Part shown: positions 44,130 to 56,829 of the stretch, piece after piece
Layout: each line of letters starts with the position of its first letter
Position numbering within the stretch: position 1 is the stretch's first letter
NCBI RefSeq assembly: GCF_051020955.1
Contig: NC_135014.1
Location: forward strand, 23,102,721 to 23,166,720
Origin: Megalopta genalis
Taxonomy: Eukaryota; Arthropoda; Insecta; Hymenoptera; Halictidae
DNA length: 64,000 nucleotides
Reading direction: 5' to 3'
Notes under the pieces: generated by a model
Databases searched by the model: none
The model's input: the letters and a program-made list of their open reading frames with translations, nothing else
What the model was told of the DNA's origin: nothing
Translations under genes and position numbers: made by a program

Positions 44130-44850
44130 GCTTCTCCGTGGATGTTTTTCAACGTCCGGGGCTCAAATTGAAGCTGGAAGAACGCACTTTACGATAGGTC
44201 TATTATGATTGACATGAAGATGAGACGTCATGTTTCAGAATGGCGATTACCCGGGCGTTAATTCAGAGAACGACTGGATTTTAAATGGGAACTCATTCTA
44301 GGAACGATTTTAGAATATGTCCCCGCGGAAATTTTCAAACTTTCAACGGCTCGAATTAAAGCTGGAAGAGCGCACTTTGCGATAAGTTCATTTTCGTTCG
44401 CAAACAGTTGCGAAGTCACTTCATAAAATGGCGATAGCTCGATCGCTGACTCGTGTAATGACTCGATTTGAAATGAGAATTTCGTGTCGCTTTCGAAATA
44501 TCTTTCCGTGGGAATTTTCGAACTTCTAAGCAGCTAAATTAAAGCTGAAACAGTGCACTTTATGACAGGTCCATCATGATTTACAGAAAAATGCGACACC
44601 ATGTTTAAAAAGACTATATCTGGATCATTAATTCAGAAAACGATTCGATTTTAAATGGTAAATCCATGTCGCTTTTAAAATACCTTCCCGTGGAAATTTT
44701 TATATCTTCGATAGCTCAAATTAAAGACGGAAGAACGCACTTTACAGCGACCATATGCAGTTCCAGAATAAAATTCGAAATCGTGTCGGAGAATCGATTA
44801 ATCCCGGCCGATAACTCAAAAATGAAATGAACGACGATTTCACACCTTAA
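44130..44850 (+). repeat. Tandem array, about 181-189-bp unit, nearly four copies
   Basis: CTCAAATTGAAGCTGGAAGAACGCACTTTA (44161) recurs at 44350, 44534 and 44715 as CTCGAATTAAAGCTGGAAGAGCGCACTTTG and similar. Each unit also has an ATGGCGAT...CTCG block and CGATT(C/T)(G/T)AAATG. The unit length is in the nucleosome-satellite range. Copies are 70-80 percent alike by eye. Confidence 0.88.
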
Positions 44851-45880
44851 AACGTGCCGCGTTGGGGTTTACAAATTTTTGTCATACTGAAAAAATAACG
44901 GGTAACCATGCACCAACCACACCCTTCAAAACAACAAATCAAAATAATAATTCTTGGCCCAGAACCAGCAGAAAGAACGCGAATCTCCACCGCGCGGGTG
45001 TGAATTATGTTAGCCAGTGCAGAAGCGGCGAACATACTTACCACGTTTACTTGGCCATTACCGTAGTCACTTTTTAACGCCGCAGTGCTCCAAGAAAACT
45101 GACTTATCAGCGAAGGGAAACGAGCGCTGCAGAATACATGAGACACGGCCCGCTCGTGGCGTGTGCTTAAGAGCGCGAGGCGCGGCGCGGCGCGTCGGAA
45201 GCCCGAGAGAAATTGAATTTTAAAAATTCACTCGGGAATTCAGCCACGGTTCTTCGGCTCCTTTTTCCGTCCCTCCTACGCGAATCAAGATATTGCCGCG
45301 CTAATAGAGAAACTGACTTCGACATTCTGTTCCGGCGAAATTGCGTTTCTCGGGAGAACTTGTCCACAGTTGTACGTCTTCCGCGATCCAGCCGAGTGTT
45401 CCCTGATTTTTCGAGCAAACGAACTCTCGAACTTTATTTACTCCGTCTATTAGAGAATCAAGCTGGTTGGTGAACAGATATTAAAATGCCTGGAAAGTTG
45501 TAGGAACAAGCATGCGGAACGAGGAAATCCGTAGAATGTTCTTACTTACAATTCAAAACGCGTTCGCGATCGCTGTGGCACCCGTGCGACGTCGACAGCC
45601 TCGCAGTTCACGTGAAAACGCATACATTAATATGCTCGCACGTTGTTTTTTAAAGTCATACATTGTTTTAAGATTTCGCAACAGAGATACGTTGCATTTA
45701 ATGAAGTATTTTAACAAAGATGCCACAATCCAGTTATCGATCTACTCTTTATTGATCTTCGAACTTCCATTCAAAAATAATGGTACTATAATTTAGTTGT
45801 TCTGAATAGTATTAATAGTTTAGTTTAATGATAGTATAATTTTCAATTCATTATACAAATTATCGTATTTAATTTGAGTT
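44851..45880. other. Unique sequence with possible minus-strand splice signals
   Basis: On the minus strand GTAAGTATG begins at 45041 and TTATTTTTTCAG ends at 44887, which would delimit a 155-nt intron. The upstream frame reads 27-99 codons before that donor, but after the acceptor it closes within five codons. No protein family recognised. Otherwise unique sequence, GC-rich 45130-45480. Confidence 0.2.
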
Positions 45881-46200
45881 TAATTTATTGTATTTTATTC
45901 TGTTTTATTTTACCCAAGCTTAATTTATTGTATTTTATTCCGTTTTATTTTATTCGAGTTTAATTGATCGTATTTTTTTCTGTTTCATTTTATTTCAGTT
46001 TAATTGAATGTATTTCATTCTATTTTATTTTTTAATTTCAGTTTAATTGGTTGTATTTCATTTTATTTCATTTTATTTCAGTTTAATTGAATGCATTTCA
46101 TTTTATTTTATTTGACTTTAATTTACTGTATTTAATCTCATTTTATTTTATTTGACTTTAATTTGCCGTATTTGATTCTATTTTATCCGTAAGTAAATCA
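45881..46200 (+). repeat. T-rich tandem repeat, about 41-48-bp unit
   Basis: Units of GTTTAATT-GAT-GTATTTTATTCTGTTTTATTTTATTT recur about seven times with small indels. The constant word is TTTAATT(G/T)A(A/T)TGTATTT. Confidence 0.82.
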
Positions 46201-46960
46201 ATATAAAGTTCATTTAATTACGCTAGAATTTCCGAACGGCTCAACAGCTGTTGCACGGTGCGCCGACGCGAATTAAACAATTCTCTTCTGCAAATACATG
46301 TCCCGACTTCTCAATTTGTCAAATTGCACGAAGTGACAAGCGACCGCGAGATGACAGGATTCTACAAAATCGCGATACACAGACGATTCTACGGAGCACA
46401 CAGAAACCCGGCGAATCTAGTTCTGCAGGTCGAGCTTGTGTCTACAAGTTTGCGCGCGAGCATCACGGGGGCGAAAGGTTTCTTGTCTGTCGCGCGACAC
46501 AGTTTGACACGTTGACACGATTTCTTACGTTCCGCCGGGCGACAATGCACGAGGGACACCGGAGACACGCTGGGGTATGAAGGATGATGAAAGCGACCGA
46601 GAGATGAATGCAAACGAAATGCATCGGGCGACTCTGTGCGGGTTCGACGACGCGCAAGACGGTTAAGGGGTTGAAGCCACCCCCTTCGAGGAACCCGCAG
46701 GGGAAATAACTCTTGTGTCCCTAACGCGAGTTTCCCGACGGAAGTTCCATCCTAATCTTAACGTGGTTCTCCGGAATGATAGCACGGAGGATCCTCCTCT
46801 TCCCGCGCGATGCGGATTTTTCAGCGAAAATCTGCCGCAGAATCCGATCTCCTGAATTTCATTTCTTGTATTTATGCCGCAGCGCGGACGAGGAGTCAAG
46901 CTTTTCTCGTCTCACTGTTTTGCTTGATTCAACTCTCTGTTATATTTTTGTTTTATATTT
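46201..46960. other. GC-rich unique island
   Basis: Overlapping frames on both strands up to 109 codons, no domain. Nothing repetitive. Confidence 0.3.
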
Positions 46961-47010
46961 ATTATATATATAATATTTTATGTGTATATATATATATAAC
47001 CCATAGTATA

Positions 47011-47210
47011 ATAATCCATAGATATTCGTTAAAATTATTTTGATAATATAATAAATCTAAAATATATATATTTATTATATATTATTATTATTATAATATA
47101 TAATATTATTTATTATATATATTATTATTATTATATATAATATTTTTTATATTTTATTTATATTGTTATATCACGTTTCAAAATAATTTTAACGAATATC
47201 TATGGGTTAT
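47011..47210. repeat. Inverted repeat (32-bp arms) around an AT-only core
   Basis: 47011-47042 and 47179-47210 are inverted copies matching at 31 of 32 positions (core CCATAGATATTCGTTAAAATT). The 136-bp core is TATTATTATAATATA sequence. An extra ATAACCCATAG copy precedes the left arm at 46997. It resembles the hairpins at 33511 and 58351: a small foldback with an AT-rich centre. Confidence 0.85.
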
Positions 47211-48758
47211 TAAAAAATGATTCAACAATGTTAACCCTTTGAACTCGGAGGATTTTTCTGATATACACTGCCGTGTATAATTATTCGGACACTTGCACAT
47301 TATTGTAATAATATGAGTTATGTCACTAGTGCAACTCTCGATTTATTTATTAATAATGAATTTATTAATTTTAACTGTTTATGAAAAAAAACAATATCCC
47401 CAAATTTCATAATAATACTAATTATATTTGCTTTAATAATATTAATATTAAGTTATCTTATTAATCATGAATCTATGTAATAAATTATTATATTTCTCTA
47501 TTTTACAAGTTTACTTAATAATTATTGTAACAAAAATTATTGTCTTCACTTCGATTTATAATATACTTAATATTTATTTTCACATTTGTTTTAATCATTA
47601 CACACAGCATGACTTGATATTTTTCGCACACTTTTGTAATAATAATAGTAACAATAATAATAATAAGCTTTTACTTGTTTACTTAGCTCTATAATTCTTA
47701 AAATTATTAAACAGCATGATTTGTGGTATTTTATGCGCGCGTTTAAAAGTCCTCGTACTATAATTTCAGAAAAATGTATTTAAAATCTACCTAAAATTAG
47801 ATTAAATTCGCAAGTGCATTTAAAATTATCAGCACCTTTAAAATGATTTGACCACGTCACTCGTTTTAAACACACAATGAGCAGTGTTCGCGCGGCCGTG
47901 CCATGAAAATTCATTAAAATCGTTCGCTCGCAAATGATTTCGGTTAACAAATGAAACTGAATCGCGAGTGTCAGGAAATCGTCTCTGCGATAAGTTTTGT
48001 CGTCGGCAGAAGGGCTTGGCGAGTATCGATGAGAGGAGATCCTCGTGAATGAGGGATCCCGGGCCACGTGGACGTCGTCGAAGTAACTCGATCAACGTTT
48101 CAGAAATGAATGGATGCTCGGGAGGTTCTGAGTGGCCAACCGAGACGAGAAAACGCGAAAGACCGGCTCGTCGTGTCGTCTCGGCTGATTGAGAATTATA
48201 GTCGTCGCTTCGAATCCCTCCGCTCTCGTTTATATCAGTTACCGGGCAAAGAATCTTCCGGGGCGAGAGTTCCATCGACGCTTCCCGGCTTATCGTCGCC
48301 CCGACGTCGGACCGATCGATGGGAAATTGACGTTGACGCGTTAAACGATTTCCTTCGGAGATACTCGCGTCGCTTCTTTCACCCCGCGCCCTAATCTATC
48401 ACAATATTTCGCAATTTTAGTATTTTCGTTCGCTGAATTATTCGCACGGCTGGAAACGTCGCTTCGAGTACCTTCCTATTTATAATTGATAGATCGTCTT
48501 TCCTTGAACTGTAATTTTGAAAAGTCTCCTCGAAAAGCACGTGAATTTGTTAACGTTGTTCTAGATTATTTCGGAAGATGTTTTAGTAAATGTTACAGAA
48601 TTAGTTGATTTTTTCATTTCCAAAAATATCTTGTCGAATGATAATAAAATAAAATAGCGCATGATCGACTTCATCTCACACATTTTTCAGGAGATTATAA
48701 ATAGTGGACCGTGTAACAATATTTCTCAACTTTATTATATATAATAATAAATGATAAT
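47211..48758. other. AT-rich, then GC-rich unique sequence
   Basis: AT-rich to about 47830; GC-rich 47860-48400 with a 145-codon minus-strand frame (47838-48275) lacking recognisable domains; AT-rich after. No repeats assigned. Confidence 0.3.
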
Positions 48759-48760
48759 TT

Positions 48761-48956
48761 AAAACAGCTAAATTCGGGGAAACAGCTAAATCCATAAAAA
48801 CAGCTAAATCCGGGGAAACAGTTAAACCCATAAAAACAGAAATATCTGGGGAAACAGCTAAATTCGAGAAAACAGCTAAATCCGAGAAAACAGCTAAATC
48901 CGGGAAAACAGCTAAATCAGTAAAAACAGCTAAATCCGGGGAAACAGCTAAATCCT
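48761..48956 (+). repeat. 18-bp minisatellite AAACAGCTAAATCCGGGG
   Basis: About eleven copies, with the last four bases alternating between GGGG, ATAA, GAGA and AGTA types. The AACAGCTAAAT core is nearly invariant. Confidence 0.95.
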
Positions 48957-49529
48957 AATTGCGCGTTTTATTTTATTATTATAATATTATACGTTTGAAA
49001 AGTAATAATTAAAATAAAGTAGATTGCAACCAGCGCCACTTCACACGTTTCTGTAAACAGTGTAAACAGTTTGTCAAGAACGGAAAGAAATAATTTCTGC
49101 ACCCGCGTCCACCGACACCAACAAGGAGAATATAAGGTAATATCATACTGTGTTCATTCGAAATTCGCCAAAAGTCTTGGGATCGTTCCTCCGCGAGCAG
49201 AGTTCCGGGTTATCGAAGACAAAACTTCCTTAATGTATCCGCTCGCTCGGCGTCGTTTCTTTCGATTCGGTGGCTCGAGGAGTCCCAGGAAGTCGGCCGG
49301 CGCTTGCAACCGGAAGTGGCACGCGTCGTCGAGCCGAATCGACGTTCCGATTTCCGAAAGTTTCTTGGCGAGCCACGGCGCGATCAAATTCGAAATGAAA
49401 CGGACGCGCGGCACAATATTTCAGCGATCTGGCTGCGCTAGATTATTCCATCGGAGGAACATTATATATTTCCAAAGGTTTGATCGGTTTCTCTAATCGC
49501 GAGATTACTCATAACATTGACATGATAAC

Positions 49530-49900
49530 ATTCACTGCGATATAGAAATATTATTCAACGTTTAACCAGTTAGTTGTATTTTTTTTTATATTTGTCTACA
49601 TTTTTTATCCTGATATATTCAGTGCGTGAAATTTCATTGTAATCTGCAGAACGCAAGAAGTTTTAAAAGTAATTCTAATCTCTTCAATTTATATTTAATC
49701 GAATATCGATTCGATTGCATGGAATTGTTAACATTTGCAAATATATTCAGTGTACTAAATTTTGTTAGAACCTACAAAATGCAAGAAATTTCGTAAGATC
49801 TTCGTTATTCCTATAATTAAATGTTCCTTCGATTGTACGAAATCTTTGAGACTGTTAATATACTAATTGCGCCAAATTTTGTTATCTGCAAAATGCTCGA
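49530..49900 (+). repeat. Degenerate ~125-bp tandem repeat, three units
   Basis: ATATTCAGTGCGTGAAATTTCATTGTAATCTGCAGAACGCAAGAA (49614) recurs at 49741 and, weaker, 49858 with AAATTTTGTTA and CAAAATGC(A/T) landmarks. Spacing 127 and about 120 bp. The preceding stretch 48960-49500 is unique, GC-rich and carries a 141-codon frame without recognisable domain. Confidence 0.65.
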
Positions 49901-49904
49901 AGAT

Positions 49905-50546
49905 TGAGAGAGAATCGTACGTCTGAATTCGTCGATTTGTATTCCGTTAAACACTGTTTGAACTTTCTGCGATCGTTGGGATTGCTCGGGTTGCCAGCGA
50001 AAGTGTTAAAGACACCGTGGAAATGCAAATTCTGCGACTTCAAATACGCGACTTTTGGCACTGTGTATGCGCGAACGGTGTTCGCGAGCGAGGTGGCTGG
50101 GGGGAAGGTAGTTGCAACAGCCTAGACAGAGGTGCTCGTCGGCCTCGAACGCGAGCTTTCGGAAACAAGTTGCGAAAGTTGGCTGGCCGCTCGCGTCAGA
50201 CCAGTACGACGGTATTGTTCGTCCGCGGAACTTTCGAATTCTTTTACCGGCGGGATGTGCAGAATTTATCGATGCCACGATAAAGTAGCGTCCAGGAAGT
50301 TTAGCGTCTTATCGACTTCATGGCGAACGGCCGAACGAGCCGTGTCTCGAACTGTTCCGCGGATCGTCTGCGTTGTTTTGGACTCTGACGTCTGCAGAAC
50401 ACTGTCCACTTCTGACATACGATGTACACAATGCGCGGGATACCTGTTGGAGATCGCAGATCTTTTTTCGGAATTTACTTGGTAAGTTTGACACCTTGGA
50501 ATTTGATTAGTTTCAGGTAATTCGTTGGGCGACTCAATTATGCTAT
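49905..50546. other. GC-rich unique sequence, no gene supported
   Basis: A 117-codon frame (50132-50485) ends just at TTGGTAAGTTTG (50479-50490), a good donor-like sequence; 24 nt further on is TTTCAGGTAATT (50511-50522). These could be splice signals, but the frame is not recognisable and overlaps others. Confidence 0.2.
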
Positions 50547-51122
50547 TGTAGCGACCAGTCGTGCGCACAAAAGATCTTTAGTCTTCGTGCAAACGGCTGA
50601 CGTAATTTATGACTCTCCTTCGAAGAAGCTATTTTTGAGAAGACAAGCTCACCACCTGATAGCACAGTAGAGTCTTTCACGGTGGATGTTTACACAGTAG
50701 AGTCTTTCTAAGAAGTTCCTCAATAGCTAAAGAGACCGTCATGGATTAGGAGAATTTCCGAAGGGTAATCGAGGCGGGCCCAGCGACTCAAAGGCCAGGT
50801 GGCCCGACGTAGGTGACCCGGAGGAAAGTTTCCACACGTGTCACGTATGACTCATCATCCCCCCCGATTACCGAGCCGTCCCGAAAATACGCAAAGAGCG
50901 TAAGGGGCGGGCGGTGAGAAGGACAAAATGAGCAGCGCTGATTGGAAAGGCCCAACGCGTGGGGTTGACCAATCAGGGCTGTTCAAGAATTTTACCAGGG
51001 CAAACGGCAAAAACGAAAGATCATTGTATCGCGACTCGTCCGCAGACATAGTCCGCGAAATAAAAGAACTTTTTACCATCGCACGCGAGTACATTTAATT
51101 ACGGACGAACCTACCCGAAACT
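50547..51122 (+). mobile_element. Probable solo LTR of an LTR retrotransposon
   Basis: The segment starts TGTAGCGACCAG and has a GC-rich, promoter-like body. It contains inverted and direct CCAAT boxes (CTGATTGG near 50938, GACCAATCAGG near 50967), a GGGGCGGGCGG Sp1-like word near 50905 and an AATAAAAG poly(A)-type signal near 51059. The repeat CACAGTAGAGTCTTTC occurs twice, 30 bp apart (50664 and 50694). Flanking CTAT occurs at 50543-50546 and again at about 51119-51122, a possible 4-bp duplication. The right terminus is not a clean CA, so the boundary is uncertain. No gag or pol sequence is nearby. Confidence 0.45.
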
Positions 51123-51124
51123 AT

Positions 51125-51612
51125 CTATTTGTTCTTTATTCGAGTAATATTTTATTTAAAAAACCCTTCATTCGGGTAACTCGAAAAATTCTATATTTGA
51201 ATAAAATCTTATTCGAATAACTCGAAGATTTCTTTATTTGAATAAATTCTTATTCGGATAATTCGAAAAATCCTTTATTTGAATAAAATCTTATTCGAAT
51301 AATTCAAAAAATTCTTTATGTGAATAAAATGTTCGAATAATTCGAAAAATTCTTTATTTGAATAAAATCTTATTCGAATAACTCGAAAAATTCATTTGGA
51401 TAAAATCTTATTCGAATAATTCGAAAAATCCTTGATTTGAATGAAATCTTATTCGAATGAATTCTTATTCTGGTAAATTATATTCGGATAAATTTTGATC
51501 TGGATCAATTTTTATTCGATTGAACATTTATTCGATAGTATCGCATAAAATTTTCTTCGATTACATTTTCATTCGATTGAATATTTATTCGACAGGTTCG
51601 AATAAAATTGTA
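51125..51612. repeat. 41-bp-type array of AATAAAATCTTATTCGAATAA units
   Basis: Units such as TTTGAATAAAATCTTATTCGAATAATTCGAAAAATTCTT recur about ten times. The array begins at the end of the probable LTR and is eroded at the right. The core resembles the array at 20820-21245. Confidence 0.88.
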
Positions 51613-51695
51613 TGCTCGGACTTTGATGCAAAATAAAAATTGTTTGAACCGATCGAGAGTCGTCTGCGGATCTTTATGCAAAATAAAATGGATGA
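51613..51695 (+). mobile_element. Two tandem ACTGCGG-family MITE left ends
   Basis: TCGGACTTTGATGCAAAATAAAAATTG (51616) and TCTGCGGATCTTTATGCAAAATAAAATG (51662) are successive left ends 46 bp apart. No right ends seen here. They may be the remains of one MITE inserted into another. Confidence 0.5.
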
Positions 51696-52299
51696 AAGTT
51701 GTTTAAATTGTAAAATTCCGAGTTCTGTGTTCTACGGACAAATGCGATGCTGGCAAAATAATGACATAAACCTCTCGCATATATCAGTCGTGCCGTATCT
51801 CCTCTGATTTCCAATGGAATCTTTGGCATCGATGCAGAGAAACGTTATCTAAATGTTTCGTCGACGTTTCCCCCCTCGCTGATCCCGCTAAATATTTTCT
51901 CTGATTTCCCTCTTGTCCCGATAACGAGGATTCCGCTGTTTTTCCCGGTGTGCTCCGCATCGGAATGTTCTCGTCGGACTGTCGTTAAAGAAACCGATAG
52001 ACACAAACGAGCCGATTAGCGGCCCTTCTTCCCGCTTTGCCGCTGGTTCATTAGAGGTTCCCACGCTGATGCTCTTGTCGTTCAATATTCGTTTAGTCGG
52101 CCTCCGGTGGGCCAACGATCGGTCATTTAGCCTCGCAAATGTTATCGGCTACCAGAAACGAACGCATGGAAATACACGGAATATCGTTCGCTTTCTTCTC
52201 CACAACCTCGTCCGCAGTATCCATAATAGATTATAGGACAGTTAATCCATTAGCCATCTTTCGACGACCGTCGCAACTTTTTCTCTGCCGGTTTATTAT
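51696..52299. other. Unique sequence
   Basis: GC-neutral, no repeat or supported gene. Confidence 0.35.
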
Positions 52300-52495
52300 A
52301 ATTAGACTGCGAATTTTATGAAAAGAATGAACACGTCGAATTTAAAACAGTGAACGGATTAAGAGAATTTGAGAGTGTCGTATTATCTTCAAGTTGGTAA
52401 AATCGTTAAAGAAAGAAAGCGGTTTTTACTTGACAATTCTGCTTGTTGCAGTTCGCAACTGCGATTTTTATTTTGCGTAAAGATCCGCGGTCGTA
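52300..52495. mobile_element. ACTGCGG-family MITE
   Basis: The left end ATTAGACTGCGAATTTTATG (52301-52320) and right end TTTTGCGTAAAGATCCGCGGTC (52471-52492) are inverted with some substitutions. About 195 bp, non-coding. Confidence 0.65.
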
Positions 52496-53960
52496 ACGTG
52501 AGAATCTTCTCGCACTATTTTCAACGTATTGAAAATGTTAACAGGTGTTAAACGGGTTGAATAAAATACATCATATTATCCTAATATGTTATTATATAAT
52601 ATATACATACAAACACTAATTAAAATTATTCAATATTATTTCAATTCCTAATTACAAATACACTGCTACTCACTTCGGAACCATTGAATATGATGAAAAA
52701 AGTTAAATAAAATATCGAAGCCATTTTTAGAAGAAACGATCCGATTACTCCATCCGAATTAATTGTTAAAAGAGGAGGAAGAGGGCGAAACTGAATTAGA
52801 AAAATCCGAATGAAAATTGCATTCCTATGCATTCAGAATTCATTCCTATGTTCAAAATATCCTTTCCAATATATCCTTTCCTTTGTACATAACTGTTTAT
52901 TAAAGAAATTGTACAATTGTCTTTTCATTATTATATACCTATATACAATGAACTAATAGCATTCGATGAAAATATTAATTGCGAATACTTGATTCTAAAC
53001 ATAAACGTTTCTTCTCCGCTTTTTCGGGGGCGAATCGAGCGACGCTCCTCCCTGAAATTGGAGATCTCACCTGCAATGATCGTCCAGGGCCACCTCGGCG
53101 CCTCGAAGTCCGACTCTAACAAGCTTACCAATTACTCGAAACGTTTAATCGGGCCTGGACACCGCTATCTGCGCCCTGCCAGATGTGTCTGAACGTCTCC
53201 CTAGCATCTGCTAAACGCTATCCCCCGTCGTCCTCGAATCCACGCATTTGTCAGGCTCGAAGGAGCCGAATCGCGGCCACAGACAGAGACAATGAGAGAG
53301 AGAGAGAGAGAGAGAGAGAGCCGATTGGACGGCCGGGCCCAGGTGTACCCGAAATCTGTATCGTCCCACCGATCTTCCGCTGTTTGGACACTGGCTGGCA
53401 GCCGCTGTCATTCTCGACGCGACAGCCACGCGTTCCCGGCCCTCGTCTTGTCGCCCAGCTTCTCCACGAACGCGACCGATATTCGGAGAAAAGCGGAATC
53501 TCCGGCATTGTTCATTGAACGCCGGTCCGCTCAAGGAGAACGATTGGGCGACGGTATTCCTGGACACTGGGCCGAATTGCTCGCGACGAGAGCCCGATGT
53601 TCGATGAATGGAACACCGATGATCGAGCACCACCGGGAATTAGTTGCACAGTTGCACGTTCGAGTACATTGTTTTCGGCGCTTTGCTCTTCCACCTGGCT
53701 GCTGTTCCTCCCCTTGGTCCCCGCGATTTTGTTCGCCAGGTTCCTTTGTTCGTTCTTTCGATTCTATTCGCGGATCGTCTTCGTCGAGATTCATTCGTTT
53801 TGTTCGCTGCTTCTCTTCTTTGCATCGGTTGTTTTTGTTCGCGGACTTTCTTCTGTGATTATGACGATTTTCCTCATTTTCTTCTTCCTGGATCTTCATG
53901 AATTCGATCGTCAGCTTCTTTTGTTCACTCGTCAGATTCTTGTTGGAGATGATCGAAGGA
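52496..53960. other. AT-rich then GC-rich unique sequence; (GA)n at 53292-53320
   Basis: AT-rich to 53000. GC-rich 53020-53700 with a pure GA run. Frames up to 188 codons (53292-53858) start inside the GA run and overlap several on the other strand; no domain recognised. Confidence 0.3.
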
Positions 53961-54565
53961 ATCTGGTGTGTTCGAAGGAAAATGTTTCGAAGGATATGGA
54001 AATTAATCGTGTGCTATTTACTTTCTGACTCCGAGGAATAATAGTTTCGATGTTGTTTCTTAAATGATTTAATAATTTTTTACAGTAATTGTATTGATAG
54101 CGTCAATGTTCTTGTTTTGCAATGTGACTATTAATAGAGGAGATGTTTCAGGGAACCGAGAAGTAAATTATGTACTATTTACTCTCTGACGTTGAAGAAT
54201 AATAAAGTGAGATAATAATTTTACTTGTTTTTTTAAACGAAATAACAATTTTCTGTAGCCATTGTATCGATAGTATTGATTTTCTTATGACAATTTTGTA
54301 CATCAATTACATTTATAGTTTTTCATGCTTTGCAAAATGATTTTTAATAGACAAGATATTTTTGGGGATCAGAAAGTAAATTAATTACGTGCTATTTACC
54401 TTCTGACTTCGAGAAATAATAATTTTATTGCTATTTTTAAAACGAGATGGGGCAATTTTCTATCTCAATTATATCTATAGTTTTTCTTACTTCGCAAAAT
54501 GATTTTTAATAGACAAGATGTTTTAAGAAACAAGAAAGTAAATTAATTGCGTGCTATTTATTTTT
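53961..54565 (+). repeat. Degenerate ~165-bp tandem array, family D, locus 1
   Basis: Landmarks recur in order: AAGTAAATTAATTACGTGCTATTTAC, TTCTGACTTCGAGAAATAATAATTTTA, AACGA(A/G)AT(A/G), CAATTTTCT, then TTTGCAAAATGATTTTTAATAGACAAGAT. Starts near 53998, 54163, 54376 and 54538. The same unit occurs at 56830-57375. Confidence 0.8.
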
Positions 54566-54913
54566 TTAGTGCAGCAAAGACAGACAAATTTGTACTTTCT
54601 GAAACGAATTATCCTCGTTTTAATCATTTAATCTTTCTCGTACAATTTCTCCTTCAATTTCTTCAATTCGTTCAATTCCTTCAATTCTTGTCGCTGATTT
54701 TCCTGCTTGATTTCTTCAATATTATTCATCGATGTTTTCTTCTTCGATACCATCGTCTTCGTTCGTTAATTTTCTTCTCCGATCCTCTAAACTTTATTCA
54801 CTGATTTTATTACTTCATTCCTTTCAATCTGACAGAATTTTTTGCAGATCCGTGATCAAATTTGAACAGTTTTAGAAATATAAGATTAATTCGTCGATGT
54901 TCAGACCACTACT

Positions 54914-54916
<3 letters not shown>

Positions 54917-54995
<79 letters not shown>

Positions 54996-55070
54996 TATAT
55001 ATATTTATATTTATATTTATTTATATTTTATTTATTATATTTATATATATATATATTATAGCAATATTAT
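54917..55070. repeat. (AT)n microsatellite
   Basis: An uninterrupted AT dinucleotide run of about 75 bp at 54917-54990, followed by TTATATTTATAT variants to about 55060. Confidence 0.95.
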
Positions 55071-55099
55071 AATAAATGCATTTATTTAAAGCTGTATTC

Positions 55100-56165
55100 C
55101 CACAATTCCTTCACGCCTGACTTATCGCACAGTTCTTCTACTTGAATTAAACGCACAAAAGATTGAATTATGCATAGAGGTTTAACATTTGAAACGAGGT
55201 TGAAAAATACGCTGCATGCGCCTCTTGTCAGTATTTGCTTCTCTAATGCTCCCATTTCCTTGTGGCAGTGCGCGGAAACTTTTTGATTGCATACGTATTC
55301 AGTTGGAGCGGCTGACTAAAACGAGGTTGTACTACTTACGGTAACTGCGCTGCTAATTTTACGGCGTAGGTTGGTTACATTACGTTTACTTGATACTGAG
55401 AACACGACTGTTGCATTTAACGTTCGCTGGAATGTGTGCTTACTGTAAGATACAGCGATTTCATTCACGTCTGACGTATTATACGGTCGTTCTACTCGAG
55501 GTGTGTAGAAGATATTGAATTCATTTATCAAGGACCTTGAAAACACACCGATAATACTTTCTATTACTCTTTGATTACCCAGAAGTATCTGCTTCTTCTC
55601 GATACTGCGGAATGATTTCCATTAAACGCAAATTTAGTTGCAGTGGCTGACTTGAAACGAACTCGAACTACTTAAAATCGCATAAAATTAGAATTTATCG
55701 TTGTAGACTCGTTAAATTATTGTAGATTCTTTTGGTACAAAGCGTACAAATAACGCATTTAAAGTTATCCACCGTGAAATTTGATAATTTCATCGGCGTC
55801 TGACATAGCACAGACTTGTTTCACTTCAAAGTCTTATTTAAGACGTAACAATTTTATCCAGTCATTTAACAGTCCAAGAACAATTTCCTGACATCATTTT
55901 GTTCTTGATTTCAAGTTTACTTTACGAATAAATTTACTTTACGACTTTCCGCAGATTTATACCACTTAAAATCGCTGGGAACCAACGGAAATACACATTA
56001 CTGCTATTAAAAGTACAAATACACCGTCAAATTACGTAAAAATAGTTTGAAATTGTTCAATTTCGTAGTTTCAGATGCGTCTGACACATGACACGCCTGT
56101 TCTACTTAGAACAAGCACTCGTCATCGAGCCGCCTGTCTCGAGAGCTTTAAAATGCATCGGCTAC
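55100..56165 (+). repeat. Degenerate ~280-355-bp tandem array, four units
   Basis: The landmark TTCACGCCTGACTTATCGCACAGTTCTTCTACTTGAA (55109) recurs at 55464, about 55790 and about 56070 as TTCACGTCTGACGTATTATACGGTCGTTCTACTCGA and similar. A second landmark, GCGGCTGACTAAAACGAGGTTGTACTACTTA (55307), recurs at 55650 and partly at 55945. Units are strongly diverged. Confidence 0.7.
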
Positions 56166-56829
56166 CATTTTCGTCATCTCTCATGTCTCGTCTGTTCTGT
56201 TGCCGAACAAATTTTTCGATGCACTGCATATTCAGTCACCGTGTCCGATTTAATGCAAGCCCATACTACTGGCGTCCCATCGAACTCTGCGTCATGAATA
56301 GTAAAGCAGGGCTCTCCGGCGGCCAGACACCGCATAACCCTGCACGAAGTATCCAATAAACAGCGTCTGCGTCTTGTCGTGCGGATATTATACTGTGCCA
56401 CGAAATAGTCAGTAGAATGATCCTCGCCATGGTCGGACAGGCTGGCCGACGAAGTTCGCGCGGGCCGCGCGTTTAAAAATCAAGTGCGCGTTAGTGGCCT
56501 GTCTCATTAAAAGTTGACGTAGACCAACTTCCTCCCCACTGCCATACATATTCAATGCATATTCTCCGCGGCGAAACATCGCGGCGTTCTACCGAGAAAT
56601 AATGTTTTCTTCGGAACTTTCGCCTCGCGGAGACTCGCGGTTGACAGAATGTCTTGTTAGCGGTCGGCGACCCGATAAATCATTAGCCGCACGCGATCCT
56701 TGACTCCTCCAGACATTGTTGTTGACGCGACATAGCCGCCGCGGATTATCGAAAAATTCACTCGTGTTTTAAGGATTGGATAACAATTTTCGGCATCGAT
56801 CGTATTTGCAGGCTCGATCTTCTTGGCTT
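56166..56829. other. GC-rich unique island
   Basis: No repeat or supported gene. It separates the two family D arrays together with the array before it. Confidence 0.3.

Noticed and set aside
50479..50522. TTGGTAAGTTTG donor followed by TTTCAGGTAATT, a second ratchet-like site
   Set aside because: The donor half GTAATT is weak at +5, the pyrimidine tract is poor and no branch point stands out; kept only as a note.
53292..53858. 188-codon frame
   Set aside because: Starts inside a (GA)n run, overlaps several frames on the opposite strand, no domain.
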